Below, in pieces: positions 18,472-26,907 of a stretch of 64,000 bases of DNA. The DNA is taken from positions 3,950-67,949 of the forward strand of contig CAVVCH010000007.1 in the NCBI GenBank assembly GCA_963746605.1. The letters run 5' to 3'. The notes beneath the pieces were generated by a model, which made no database searches, was not told the DNA's origin, and worked only from the letters and a program-made list of their open reading frames with translations. The stretch is from CAVQSS01 sp963746605. Lineage in GTDB: Bacteria; Desulfobacterota; RBG-13-43-22. The stretch's first letter is position 1; each line of letters begins with the position of its first letter. The position numbers and the translations under genes are program-made.

Positions 18472-18501
18472 GCCCCTTCCGGATTTGGTAACAGCGTTGA
18501 T

Positions 18502-18534
18502 TAGGAGGGTTCTGAGGAGCCCTCCTATTTTTTT
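18502..18534 (+). terminator. Intrinsic terminator after secDF
   Basis: TAGGAGGG/CCCTCCTA stem (18502-18509 and 18520-18527) followed directly by seven Ts, 31 bases after the secDF stop. Confidence 0.85.
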
Positions 18535-18606
18535 GTCGTTTCGCCCTTCCGGCTGGCAGCGGCGTAGCCTGAAGGATAGGTTCACCTGGTTGTCAAAATG
18601 GGGAAG

Positions 18607-18622
18607 AGTGATTAGTATCACT
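18607..18622. promoter_or_regulatory. Palindrome upstream of the radical SAM gene
   Basis: Perfect AGTGAT-TAGT-ATCACT inverted repeat ending 14 bases before the ATG and just ahead of the AAAGGAG ribosome site. It could be an operator or a translational control hairpin. Confidence 0.45.
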
Positions 18623-18636
18623 TAAAAGGAGAATAT

Positions 18637-19794
18637 ATGGCGGAAGCAAACCGATTGGATTTTGAACAAGGCCCTATTCGTCCGCCCAATGAGGCGAAAA
18701 GCCTGTTGATCCGGGTAACACGAAACTGTTCGTGGAATCAGTGCCTGTTTTGCCCGGTCTACAAAGGAAGGGAGTTTTCTCGTCGCGGGGTGGAGGAAGT
18801 CAAGGAAGACATCAGGACCATAAAAAAAATCAAAGAGGATCTGAATTCCTTATCCCGGCGATTGGGCGCCGGCGGGGAAGTGGATGATCGGGTCATCGGA
18901 CATGTTTTTCATCACGCCGAATACAGCCATGCTTACCGAAACGTGGCCGCCTGGTTGTATTACGGGGAGCATAACGTCTTCCTCCAGGACGCCAACAATT
19001 TGATCCTCGGCACGAAAGAATTGAAAGAAATCCTGGAGTTTTTGCGGCAGGAGCTCTCACCGGTCAACCGCATCACCACCTACGCCCGGTCCAAGACGGT
19101 CAACCGGAAAACCGTGGAGGAATTGAAGACCCTGCGCCTGGCCGGCCTCGACCGGGTCCACATCGGGCTGGAAAGCGGTTCGGATGCTGTTTTGTCGCTG
19201 ATGAAGAAAGGAGTCACCGCCGCCGAGCATATCGAAGCAGGGCGGAAGGTCAAGGCGGCCGGGATCTCCTTATCCGAATATATCATGCCGGGTTTGGGCG
19301 GACAGGCGTTGTGGCGGGAACACGCCCTGGAGACGGCCCGGGTATTGAATGCCATTGATCCGGATTTTATCCGGATCCGATCGCTACGTGTTCCCTCGCG
19401 AGTACCGCTTTATTCCCAAGTGGCCGATGGTTCCTTTGTTCCCTTGACCGACGACGAAACAGCCGAAGAACTTCATCTGCTGGTCGACAATCTGGAAGGA
19501 ATCTCGAGTACCGTCACCTCCGATCATATCATGAACCTTTTGGAAGACGTTTCCGGCACGCTCCCTCAGGACAAAGGAAAGCTGCTGGCGGCCATTGACG
19601 CCTATCGTTTTCTTTCGCCGGAAGAGAAATTGATTTACCGCTTCGGGCGGCGGGGAGGCGCCTACCGTTCAGTGAAGGACATGAAGGATTTGGTGCTGCG
19701 TAACAAAATTGAAAGAGCCGTGGAGGAGGTAAAGGCCACCCATCCGGAGGGGATAGACTCCTTTCTGAAAGAACTGGTGGATCAGACCGTCTAA
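18637..19794 (+). CDS. Radical SAM protein
   Basis: A 385-residue protein with the 4Fe-4S cluster cysteines in the spacing CX4CX2C (residues 31, 36, 39, TRNCSWNQCLFC). This variant spacing occurs in a group of radical SAM proteins of unknown substrate. It also has the SAM-binding segment around HIGLESGSD and a helical C-terminal region. The substrate is not recognised. It ends 28 bases before the selenoprotein gene on the same strand, so the two probably form an operon. Confidence 0.85.
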   Translation: MAEANRLDFEQGPIRPPNEAKSLLIRVTRNCSWNQCLFCPVYKGREFSRRGVEEVKEDIRTIKKIKEDLNSLSRRLGAGGEVDDRVIGHVFHHAEYSHAYRNVAAWLYYGEHNVFLQDANNLILGTKELKEILEFLRQELSPVNRITTYARSKTVNRKTVEELKTLRLAGLDRVHIGLESGSDAVLSLMKKGVTAAEHIEAGRKVKAAGISLSEYIMPGLGGQALWREHALETARVLNAIDPDFIRIRSLRVPSRVPLYSQVADGSFVPLTDDETAEELHLLVDNLEGISSTVTSDHIMNLLEDVSGTLPQDKGKLLAAIDAYRFLSPEEKLIYRFGRRGGAYRSVKDMKDLVLRNKIERAVEEVKATHPEGIDSFLKELVDQTV

Positions 19795-19822
19795 AGAAAA
19801 ACCTTTTTTCGGAGGAAGAACC

Positions 19823-20324
19823 ATGATAACACCGGAAGCTATGCGAGAGAAGGCCATGGATCTGTTTGCCCGGGATATTTACTGAGCCCAGGCCATCCTG
19901 GCCGTGGGTCTGGAAATGATCGGCGAAGAAGAAAGGGACGCGGCCATCCGGGCCATGGCCGGCTTGACCGGCGGCTGCTATCGGGGAGATCTCTGCGGGG
20001 CCATTGCCGGAGCGGCCCAGGTCGTCGGCTGCCTTTTTGGGCGAGCCAGCCTGAATGAAATGGAGGACGGTCGTCTGGCTTCCACGGTTAGAAAAGTGTA
20101 TGACCGATTGAAGCAGATGGCGAAAGAAGAAATACGGCGATACCAGTTGCCGGACCATATCGAATTGTGACTGGTACGACCCGGAAGATGTGAAGGCCCG
20201 CCGGGTGGATGGCCGACGCGACGAGTGTACCCGTTTTGTAGGGGAGTGCGCCCGGGTTGTGGGAGAGGTGCTGCTCGAAGTGGTAGGCGAGGAGGAATTG
20301 AAAATATTGCAAGGGGTAGAGTGA
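19823..20324 (+). CDS. C_GCAxxG_C_C-family protein with in-frame TGA (probable selenocysteine)
   Basis: The reading frame starts at ATG 19823 behind GGAGGAAG, meets TGA at 19883-19885 (codon 21) and continues in the same frame through the family core GGCYRGDLCGAIAGA. The TGA falls exactly where the first conserved cysteine of this family stands (context ARDIY-U-AQAILAVG), and selenocysteine versions of the family are known. A stem-loop can form just after the TGA (GCCC/GGGT and GGCC/GGCC around a five-base loop, 19886-19909), as expected for a bacterial SECIS, though its loop is not diagnostic. A +1 frame change near 20,123-20,132 joins the core to the C-terminal part (YGDTSCRTISNCDWYDP onward), which ends at TGA 20322-20324. 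Function is unknown; a redox role is inferred from the conserved cysteines. Confidence 0.75.
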
Positions 20325-20414
20325 AGTGAAAAGAAGAGGGGAGAAGGAAGAGGGAAGATAGAAGAAAAAAATCTCCTGCTCCGCGAAAAAGACCCCGCCA
20401 GAGGCGTGAGTTCT

Positions 20415-20447
20415 TTGAAAAATCGGCGTCTCAGCGATTTTTCAAAA
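20415..20447. terminator. Hairpin between convergent genes
   Basis: Perfect 12-base inverted repeat TTTGAAAAATCG/CGATTTTTCAAA between the selenoprotein gene and the convergent adenine deaminase gene. A shared terminator is likely. The rest of 20,325-20,566 shows no gene. Confidence 0.55.
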
Positions 20448-20566
20448 ACTAAATTCGTCTTTCTCTAGCCCCTCGGCGAACTCGAGCGAAGCGGGCGAGA
20501 GATAAAAAGAACACCCCCGGTAAATACATTTATGAGACTGTTGATAATCTAGAGGCCGGAGGAAAA

Positions 20567-22318
20567 TTATTCCTCTACGAACAGGTTTACCAACTTTTTC
20601 CCCCGGATATCCGCCAGTCCTTTGTCGGTCAGTCGGATAAAGGGCAGGCCGGTAAAACAAAAGGTTTGCAGGGTCAGGAAAGGGCGTTCCAGGTCGGAGC
20701 CCAATGATCGAAAGGCCTGCTCCACGGCTTCGATCTGCCGTTGCAGCACGGGCAGGGGCTCTTCGGAAATGAGTCCCATGATCGGCAGCGGCATCTCCGC
20801 CAGCACCCGCTCCCCGGCGGCGACCACCAAGCCGCCGGCTAAATCCAACAGTCGGTTTACCGCCAGGGCCATTTCCCGGTCACTGGCCCCGATTACCAGG
20901 AGGTTGTTGGCGTCCCACCCCAGACTGGTGGCCACCGCCCCCTTTTTCAGACCGAACCCCTGGGCAAAACCCAACGCCGGGCAAGGCAGCGCAGCCAACC
21001 GCTGAAAGACCGCCATCTTCAAAACATCCTGCCGAGGATCCGCTTCCAAAAATCCTTTTTGACTCTTCAGCCGAACGCTGGATTCCCGGGTAATGGTGGA
21101 GCCGACGGCTTTGACGACCCGGACGGTAGTTTCCGGGCCCGGCGCCGGCAGCGCCAAACTCTCCGGCTCGATCCGGGAAAGGGAAAAAGATCGGCGGGCC
21201 TCGGGCGGATAGGCAAAAGGGTCCGAAGAAAGCAGCGGCCGTCCCTCGTCCACGGCCAGTCGGCCCCCCACCCACACCCGGCGGCATTCAAAATCACGCA
21301 GGTCTTCCACCAGCACCAGATCGGCTAACTTTCCCGGGGCCACCCCGCCCAGGTCCCGCAGGCCGTAATAATCGGCCACGTTGCGAGTGACCATCTGCAC
21401 CGCCACCAGGGGATCCACCCCCAGTTCCACGGCCCGGGCCAGCAGGGCGTTCATCCCCCGTCCCCGCACCAGATCGGCCGGGTCAAACAGATCGGAGACG
21501 ATCATCATTCGGTGCAGGTCAACCCCTTGCCGGGCAATCGGGGCGATCGCCTGAAATTCCCGGCGGACAAACCCTTCCCGGATCATGACCGCCAGACCCA
21601 GGCGAAGCCGCTCCAAGGCCTCGTCCAGGGTTGTCGCCTCATGACAGGAGGTCGTGCCCGCGGCCGCATACGCCATCAGATTTTCTCCCCGGGCCCCGGC
21701 GGCATGCCCTTCCCGGGTCTTATTCAGGCGGTGAGCCAGGGCATAACCGGACATGACCCGAGGATCCAGACCGGTTACCCGGGGCCAATAGGCCTCTCCT
21801 TCCCCCAGGACCAAGGGACTTCTCAAGATTCGGCGGAAGTCCCCCCGAGACCAGCCTTGACTGGTTTCCAATTCGGGGTAGGGAGGAGTCAGGGCCGGGG
21901 CTAAAAAGAAGATCCGCAGGGGTTGGCGGCCGGCCTCTTCCATGAACCAATCCACCCCGGTCTTTCCCAGGACATTGGCGATCATGGCCATTTCCGTTAC
22001 CGCCGTGGTGTTACCTGTGGCCAAGGCATAAGGGCTGTATGCCCCGCAGGTAAAGATACTGTCTAAATGGGTATGGGCGTCGATCAATCCGGGAAGGAGG
22101 TATTTCCCTTTCCCGTTCACTACCTGTGTTTTCGGCCCTATCAGAGGACCGGACTCGGGTCCTACATAGGCGATGCGGTCTTGGGAGATCCCGACCGAAA
22201 ACGAGGGCTGGATCTCCCGGGAATACACATTGACTAATTGGATGTTTTCGATGACCACCTCGGCCTTTTTTCGGCCCTGGGCCACCTGAATGAGTTCTTT
22301 TACTCGTTCCGTCCGCAT
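20567..22318 (-). CDS. ade: Adenine deaminase
   Basis: A 583-residue amidohydrolase-superfamily enzyme that converts adenine to hypoxanthine in purine salvage. The metal-binding HxH is in DAHTHLDS (residues 79-86), in place of the more common DGHVHIES, and the C-terminal domain ends in the typical FIRLTDKGLADIRGKKLV. Length fits the Ade family (about 570-600). It lies upstream of nothing else on this strand and downstream of an M24 peptidase gene (54 bases apart), which may be co-transcribed. A related amidohydrolase with another base as substrate cannot be excluded. Confidence 0.85.
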   Translation of the reverse strand: MRTERVKELIQVAQGRKKAEVVIENIQLVNVYSREIQPSFSVGISQDRIAYVGPESGPLIGPKTQVVNGKGKYLLPGLIDAHTHLDSIFTCGAYSPYALATGNTTAVTEMAMIANVLGKTGVDWFMEEAGRQPLRIFFLAPALTPPYPELETSQGWSRGDFRRILRSPLVLGEGEAYWPRVTGLDPRVMSGYALAHRLNKTREGHAAGARGENLMAYAAAGTTSCHEATTLDEALERLRLGLAVMIREGFVRREFQAIAPIARQGVDLHRMMIVSDLFDPADLVRGRGMNALLARAVELGVDPLVAVQMVTRNVADYYGLRDLGGVAPGKLADLVLVEDLRDFECRRVWVGGRLAVDEGRPLLSSDPFAYPPEARRSFSLSRIEPESLALPAPGPETTVRVVKAVGSTITRESSVRLKSQKGFLEADPRQDVLKMAVFQRLAALPCPALGFAQGFGLKKGAVATSLGWDANNLLVIGASDREMALAVNRLLDLAGGLVVAAGERVLAEMPLPIMGLISEEPLPVLQRQIEAVEQAFRSLGSDLERPFLTLQTFCFTGLPFIRLTDKGLADIRGKKLVNLFVEE

Positions 22319-22372
22319 AACGGTCCTTCCTTTTTAAGGGGGTAAGGCGAGTTTCGCGAGAATGGCGGGGAA

Positions 22373-23584
22373 TTACAAGATCTGGAAATCTTCCGAGGCC
22401 GTAGTCAAGGGTTCAAGCCCCTGTTGGGTCAGGACATAGGTATTCTCCACTCCCACCAGCCCAATCCCCGGTAGGATCACCTTGGGCTCCAAGGCCAGAA
22501 CCATGTTTTCCCCCAGGGGCCAACTAAATTTGGGGGCAATCAAGGGCAACTCATCCAGCTCCAGACCTACCCCGTGTCCTACATAGGCGGCCCGGGCGGC
22601 GTCGGATCCCATGAAATGGTCCCGGTACCCCAGTCGGGTGGCGGCTTCCACGGCCCAATGATAGATCTGTTCCCCGGTGATCCCCGGTTGGGCCCTATCC
22701 TTGATCAGTTCCTGGACCTCGATCATGGCCTGGTAGGCCTTGAGGGCGGCCGCCGCCGGCCTTCCCAGGGAAAACATGCGGGTCTGATCGACGATATATC
22801 CGTTAAAACAGCCGCAGTAATCGATGCTGATCGGTTCCCCTGACCGGAGCGTTTTTAAACCCGCCCCCTGGCTGAAAGCCGGCCCCGTACCCAGTCCACC
22901 GGAAGGGGAGTCGATGTAGGAGGCCCGAACCCCTTCCGGGCCGGAAAGGATATGGCCGTAAAATACCTCCTGGTTGAAGCCTCGGGTACGAATGTAACCC
23001 TGATGCCCCTTATGGCGCAGGAAAGATTCCAGGCGGCCGGCTAATTCCAGTTCGGTCAGCCCCGGTTTTAGCTGTGAAGGCACAGCCCGCACCAGGTCGG
23101 CCATCATCTGGGCCGCCTGCTTCAGGTTTTCAATCTCCCAGGCGGATTTGATCATCCGGCAGCGTCGGAGTTGAACGCTGAAGTCCAGCAGGTGGGCCGT
23201 CGGGAAAAGTTTTTCGAACTGCAGGTAGATCAGGGCCGGTAAGATATCCAGTTCCAGTCCCAGGGTCTGGGGCAAGAGGACATCCCTTTCCAGAAGGGCG
23301 ACCGGAAGGTCCCGCAGGGAAGTCAGGGGTAAGATTTTCTCCAGGGAGGATTCCTCCCGGGCCCGCTCGATGTTTTTTCGAATAAAAAGGATTGGTTCTT
23401 CCTGGGGCTGGAGAAAAAGGACACCCGGCTGCATGGTTCCGGAAAAATAGAAACGATCCATGTTCTGGAACAGGAGGACCCCCTCGAACCCGTCCTGGAC
23501 CATCATTTCCTGAATAGCCTGCAGGCGATGTTCAATCTCGGAGGCCGGGACGTAAAGGCCGGGTGGGCTGAATTCGGAGACCAT
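22373..23584 (-). CDS. M24-family metallopeptidase (Xaa-Pro aminopeptidase type)
   Basis: A 403-residue protein with an N-terminal creatinase-like domain and a C-terminal pita-bread domain. The five metal ligands can be seen: two aspartates in SIDYCGCFNGYIVDQT, histidine in GHGVGLELDELP, and glutamates in ALEPKVILPG and GVENTYVL. Such enzymes remove N-terminal residues preceding proline or act on modified amino acids. The ATG is 23582-23584 on the minus strand, preceded by a strong promoter. It is probably the first gene of a two-gene unit with ade. Confidence 0.88.
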   Translation of the reverse strand: MVSEFSPPGLYVPASEIEHRLQAIQEMMVQDGFEGVLLFQNMDRFYFSGTMQPGVLFLQPQEEPILFIRKNIERAREESSLEKILPLTSLRDLPVALLERDVLLPQTLGLELDILPALIYLQFEKLFPTAHLLDFSVQLRRCRMIKSAWEIENLKQAAQMMADLVRAVPSQLKPGLTELELAGRLESFLRHKGHQGYIRTRGFNQEVFYGHILSGPEGVRASYIDSPSGGLGTGPAFSQGAGLKTLRSGEPISIDYCGCFNGYIVDQTRMFSLGRPAAAALKAYQAMIEVQELIKDRAQPGITGEQIYHWAVEAATRLGYRDHFMGSDAARAAYVGHGVGLELDELPLIAPKFSWPLGENMVLALEPKVILPGIGLVGVENTYVLTQQGLEPLTTASEDFQIL

Positions 23585-23592
23585 AATGATAA

Positions 23593-23621
23593 ATTATGAA
23601 AGAGCCTTTCCGACTTGTCAA
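23593..23621 (-). promoter_or_regulatory. Sigma-70-type promoter of the M24 peptidase gene
   Basis: On the minus strand, TTGACA (23621-23616) and CATAAT (23598-23593) with a 17-base spacer, immediately upstream of the ATG, so the leader is very short. Confidence 0.65.
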
Positions 23622-23649
23622 TGTCTTTCGGTTCCCGGGAACAAATTGA

Positions 23650-23678
23650 TTGACAAGTTTCGGGAATCATAATAAAAA
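23650..23678 (+). promoter_or_regulatory. Promoter of the diguanylate cyclase gene
   Basis: TTGACA at 23650-23655, 17-base spacer, TAAAAA at 23673-23678. It is back to back with the divergent promoter of the peptidase gene. Confidence 0.5.
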
Positions 23679-23738
23679 TTTAATGATTGGTTCCACTTCC
23701 GGCCGGCGTTCACTCATTACTCACTCCGCAAGGATGCC

Positions 23739-25821
23739 ATGAAACTAAGAACCAAAGCCTCCCTCTTTTTATCGACTCTCCTGGTCGCTATTTTTTTAGG
23801 ACAGGCCCTCTATTTCTACTATGTTCTGGAGAAGGCCCTGCTGAATCAGACCCATCATCGGCAGGAAGAAATTGTGAGTCTGCTGGGTGACCGTCTCGAT
23901 GTGGGTATTCGAAGCGCCCAAACCGATCTGTTGAATATCGCCGCTCATCTGGATTTCACGTTGCTGAAAGAATAAGAAATCCGGCCTGCTCGAATCCTAT
24001 CTGCAGGCCGCTTTTAATTTTAATTCGGATTTCGACAACGGGTATTTTATCCTGGACGCGCAGGGCCGAGGATTGGCGGACTACCCGGCCGGAGCGGATT
24101 TTCTGGGACAGGATTTTTCCTTTCGGGATTATTTTCAAAAGACCCGGGATGAAAAACGACCGGTCATTTCCAAGACCTACCTTTCCAAGCGCACCGGGGC
24201 GCCGGTGATCACCTTTACCGCCCCCCTCAGGAGTTATGACGGGATATTTTTCGGGGTCTTAGCCGGTTCCGTAAATCTGCTGCGGGATAACATGTTCGGC
24301 ATTTTTAAAGGGAATCGTATCGGCCAAACCGGAAAAATATTGATTTACGATTCGAGAGGGCAACTGATTTTTCATCCCGACCCGGGAATCATTCTGAATC
24401 CAACCCGACTGGCGGAATACCGGATCTCTCCCGAACTGTTCGGCCAAAAGGCCAAAGGCACGATTCTCCGCTCCGGCGGGGAGAAGAATGAAGTCTGCAT
24501 TTCCTTTTATCGGATGGGAAGCACGGACTGGATCGTGGCCCTTCAGACCGAGTCCCGGGAAATCTTAGCTCCCCTGGAGGTCTTACGAAAGGAGGTGGCC
24601 CTGGCCCTGTTGCTGGCCTTGATCGCCGCCATCGGATTGGGTATCTGGGGCATGGGGATTTTGGTGAGACCCATCCAAGCCCTCAGTCGGAGTATCAAAC
24701 ATTTTCAGGGGGAAACGTGGGAGGAGCCTCCCGGCCTGTTGAACCGATCCGATGAAATCGGCGAATTGGGCCAGGATTTCAAGGGAATGAGTCTCAATCG
24801 GCGCCGAATCGAAAAGGATCTGCAGGAAAAGAAGGAGCAGTTGGAATTCCATTATGCCCTCTCCGAGGAGGTCAACCGGTCCCTGGATTTGAATACGCTG
24901 CTCAACCGGGCGGTGGAGATGATCACCCGAAAATCCAATGTTCCCATGATCGGCATCTTGATCTTGAATGAGGGGACCCAGGAACTGGAATACCTGGTAC
25001 GATCCGGCTATCCGCCGGAACATATCCGGGATCATGATAAAATCCCCCTGAGCCAGGGGGCCTCCGGCCAGGTGGCCCGGACCGGGGAATCCTTGATCAT
25101 CCCGGACTACAGCCGCTATCCCCAGGCCTTCCTCTCTTCCCAGGAAAAGGGCGGGATCGGCTCCATGGCGGTTTTCCCCTTGAAGATACAGGAACGCGTC
25201 GTCGGAATCCTGAATATCGCCGACCCGGAGCCCCAGGCCTTTTCTCCGGATAAAATCGATTTTTTTCAGCAACTGGCGCCGATTTTGGCCGGGGCCATTA
25301 ATAATGCCCGGACCTACCAGCAGACCCAACATTTGAACCAGGCCCTGGTCGAGTTGAGCCGGATGGACGGCCTGACCGGGGTCTTCAACCGGCGTTACCT
25401 GGAAGAACGGTTGAGCGAAGAAATCAACCGATGTCGCAGACATGGGGGCTATCTGGGATTGATGATGATCGACGTGGATGATTTCAAGCAAATCAACGAT
25501 AGCTTCGGTCATGCCGTCGGAGATGAGGTTTTGAAAGCGGCGGCCGATTTGATTCAAAAAAGTTGTCGAAATATTGATATCGTCGGTCGATACGGCGGGG
25601 ATGAATTTCTGGTCATTTTGATCGAAACCACGGAACCTGAAGCCCTGAAGATCGCCGAGCGCATCCGACAGAAGGCCGAGGAGGTGGCCATACCGCCCCA
25701 TCAGCCTTTGCTCAGCCTTTCGATCGGGGTGGCTTCTCAAAACAGCGACTATGAAGGGATTCTGAAAAAAGCCGACGATCGCATGTACGCCCAAAAACGG
25801 TTGAACCCTCTCCGTTCCTGA
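23739..25821 (+). CDS. Membrane diguanylate cyclase, sensor-HAMP-GAF-GGDEF (frame break near 23,970)
   Basis: About 690 residues after bridging a +1 frame change at the AAAGAATAAGAAATC stretch near 23,967-23,980. The protein has an N-terminal membrane segment (LFLSTLLVAIFLGQALYFYY), an extracytoplasmic dCache-like sensor, a second membrane segment (ALLLALIAAIGLGIWGMGIL), HAMP, a GAF domain and a C-terminal GGDEF domain. The catalytic motif is intact (GRYGGDEFLVIL), with DGLTGVFNRRYLEE at the domain start, so it should make c-di-GMP. No RxxD inhibition site was confirmed. An EAL domain is absent. It is monocistronic between two promoters. Confidence 0.87.
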
Positions 25822-25862
25822 GCGGAAAGGCTGCAACCATCTCACCAAAAGTAGAGGTATTT

Positions 25863-26516
25863 ATGAAGCTGAATTTTATTAAAGCCCGCGATCTGCCTGA
25901 TGCCTGGTTTCAGGCCGTCTACGAGATCCTGGAACACGGCCGGGAGTATGTGATCGACCGGGGAAGCTGCGAAGGGCAAAAAAGGTTGGAATTCGATTAC
26001 CTGACTGTCCAAATCAAGCATCCGGGGACCCGGCCGCTGATTCCCGACATCCCGCCGAATCTGGGGATTCCCAATCCCGTGGCCGAAGGCTACGTGGAAC
26101 AGTACCTGCCCTATTTAATGACGGCCGTCAAACAGGAGAACGAGGATTATACCTACGGACAATATTTAGAACCTCAGATTCAGGAAGTCATCCGCATGTA
26201 TAAAGAGGACGGCTACGGGACCAACCAGGCCTATATGACGGTGGGGAATCCCCAGGCCATCTATCTGAAAGACCCTCCCTGCCTCCGGGGGATCGACACT
26301 CGCATCCGTGACGGGCGGCTCCATTTTTTTGTATATTTCCGATCCTGGGATCTCTGGAACGGCTTCCCGGCCAACCTGGCCGCCATTCAAATGTTGAAGG
26401 AGTACATGGCCCAGGAGATCGGGGTGGAGGACGGTCAGATCATCGCCGCCAGTAAAGGGTTGCATCTCTACGACTATGTCTGGGAATTGGCGAAGCTGCG
26501 CACCCTTAAAAAATAA
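25863..26516 (+). CDS. Thymidylate synthase, archaeal-type/short form
   Basis: A 217-residue protein resembling the short thymidylate synthases of archaea and some Desulfobacterota rather than the standard 264-residue ThyA. The likely catalytic cysteine is in LKDPPCLRGIDTRI, and the dUMP-binding region in FRSWDLWNGFPANLAAIQ with KGLHLYDY near the end. It would methylate dUMP to dTMP with methylene-tetrahydrofolate. No other thymidylate synthase is in the window. The start ATG at 25863 follows GTAGAGGT. Enzyme type is fairly clear; the family name is from memory of related sequences. Confidence 0.75.
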   Translation: MKLNFIKARDLPDAWFQAVYEILEHGREYVIDRGSCEGQKRLEFDYLTVQIKHPGTRPLIPDIPPNLGIPNPVAEGYVEQYLPYLMTAVKQENEDYTYGQYLEPQIQEVIRMYKEDGYGTNQAYMTVGNPQAIYLKDPPCLRGIDTRIRDGRLHFFVYFRSWDLWNGFPANLAAIQMLKEYMAQEIGVEDGQIIAASKGLHLYDYVWELAKLRTLKK

Positions 26517-26560
26517 ATTCGAAATCCGAAGCACCAAATTCGAGACAAACAACAATAATG
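26517..26560. repeat. Dispersed palindromic repeat (TTCGGATTTCG family), left half of copy 2
   Basis: CGAAATCCGAAGC and CGAGACAAAC words match the left arm of the repeat at 2573-2726. The right arm is about 240 bases further on, with another element in between. Confidence 0.65.
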
Positions 26561-26750
26561 GACTCGCAAAAAGTCCCGAACTGTCATCCTGAACCCTTCG
26601 CCTCCTGTCATCCTGAGCAACGCGAAGGATCTCGCTTTTCGGCTCAGGGTAAACTGCGTGAAGGATCTCAGAACTAGTTGAAATCCAAGATTCTTCGCAT
26701 TCGCTCAGAATGACAAACTCTTGCTGACGTACTTTTTGCGAAACCATCAA
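26559..26750. repeat. Repeat element inserted inside palindromic repeat copy 2
   Basis: Bounded by the inverted words CGCAAAAAGT (26565-26574) and ACTTTTTGCG (26731-26740). Its outer sequences (GGACTCGC... and ...TTTTTGCGAAACCATCAAC) resemble the ends of the elements at 13231 and 38219. The core instead contains two copies of the TCATCCTGA...CGAAGGATCT motif common in repeat-rich bacterial genomes. The gap 26,517-26,907 holds no gene. Confidence 0.6.
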
Positions 26751-26800
26751 CATTGATTTTTTCTGCTAACGGACCGCTGCGGCTTAGGGAGAGGGTTGTT

Positions 26801-26863
26801 TTGAATTTTGAATTTCGGTCATTTGGATTTGTTTCGGATTTCGGATTTCGGGTTTCGAATTTT
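26801..26863. repeat. Dispersed palindromic repeat (TTCGGATTTCG family), right half of copy 2
   Basis: TTTTGAATTTCGGTCATTTG and GTTTCGGATTTCG words match the right arm of the repeat at 2573-2726. It ends about 45 bases before the flavoprotein gene. Confidence 0.65.
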
Positions 26864-26907
26864 CCCCTAAAAGGACTTCTCTTTCAATTCGCTGGGCGAG
26901 TTGCTCC

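Noticed and set aside
20567..22318. Long plus-strand frames inside the adenine deaminase gene
   Set aside because: They are proline- and arginine-rich shadow frames of the real minus-strand gene with no family signatures.
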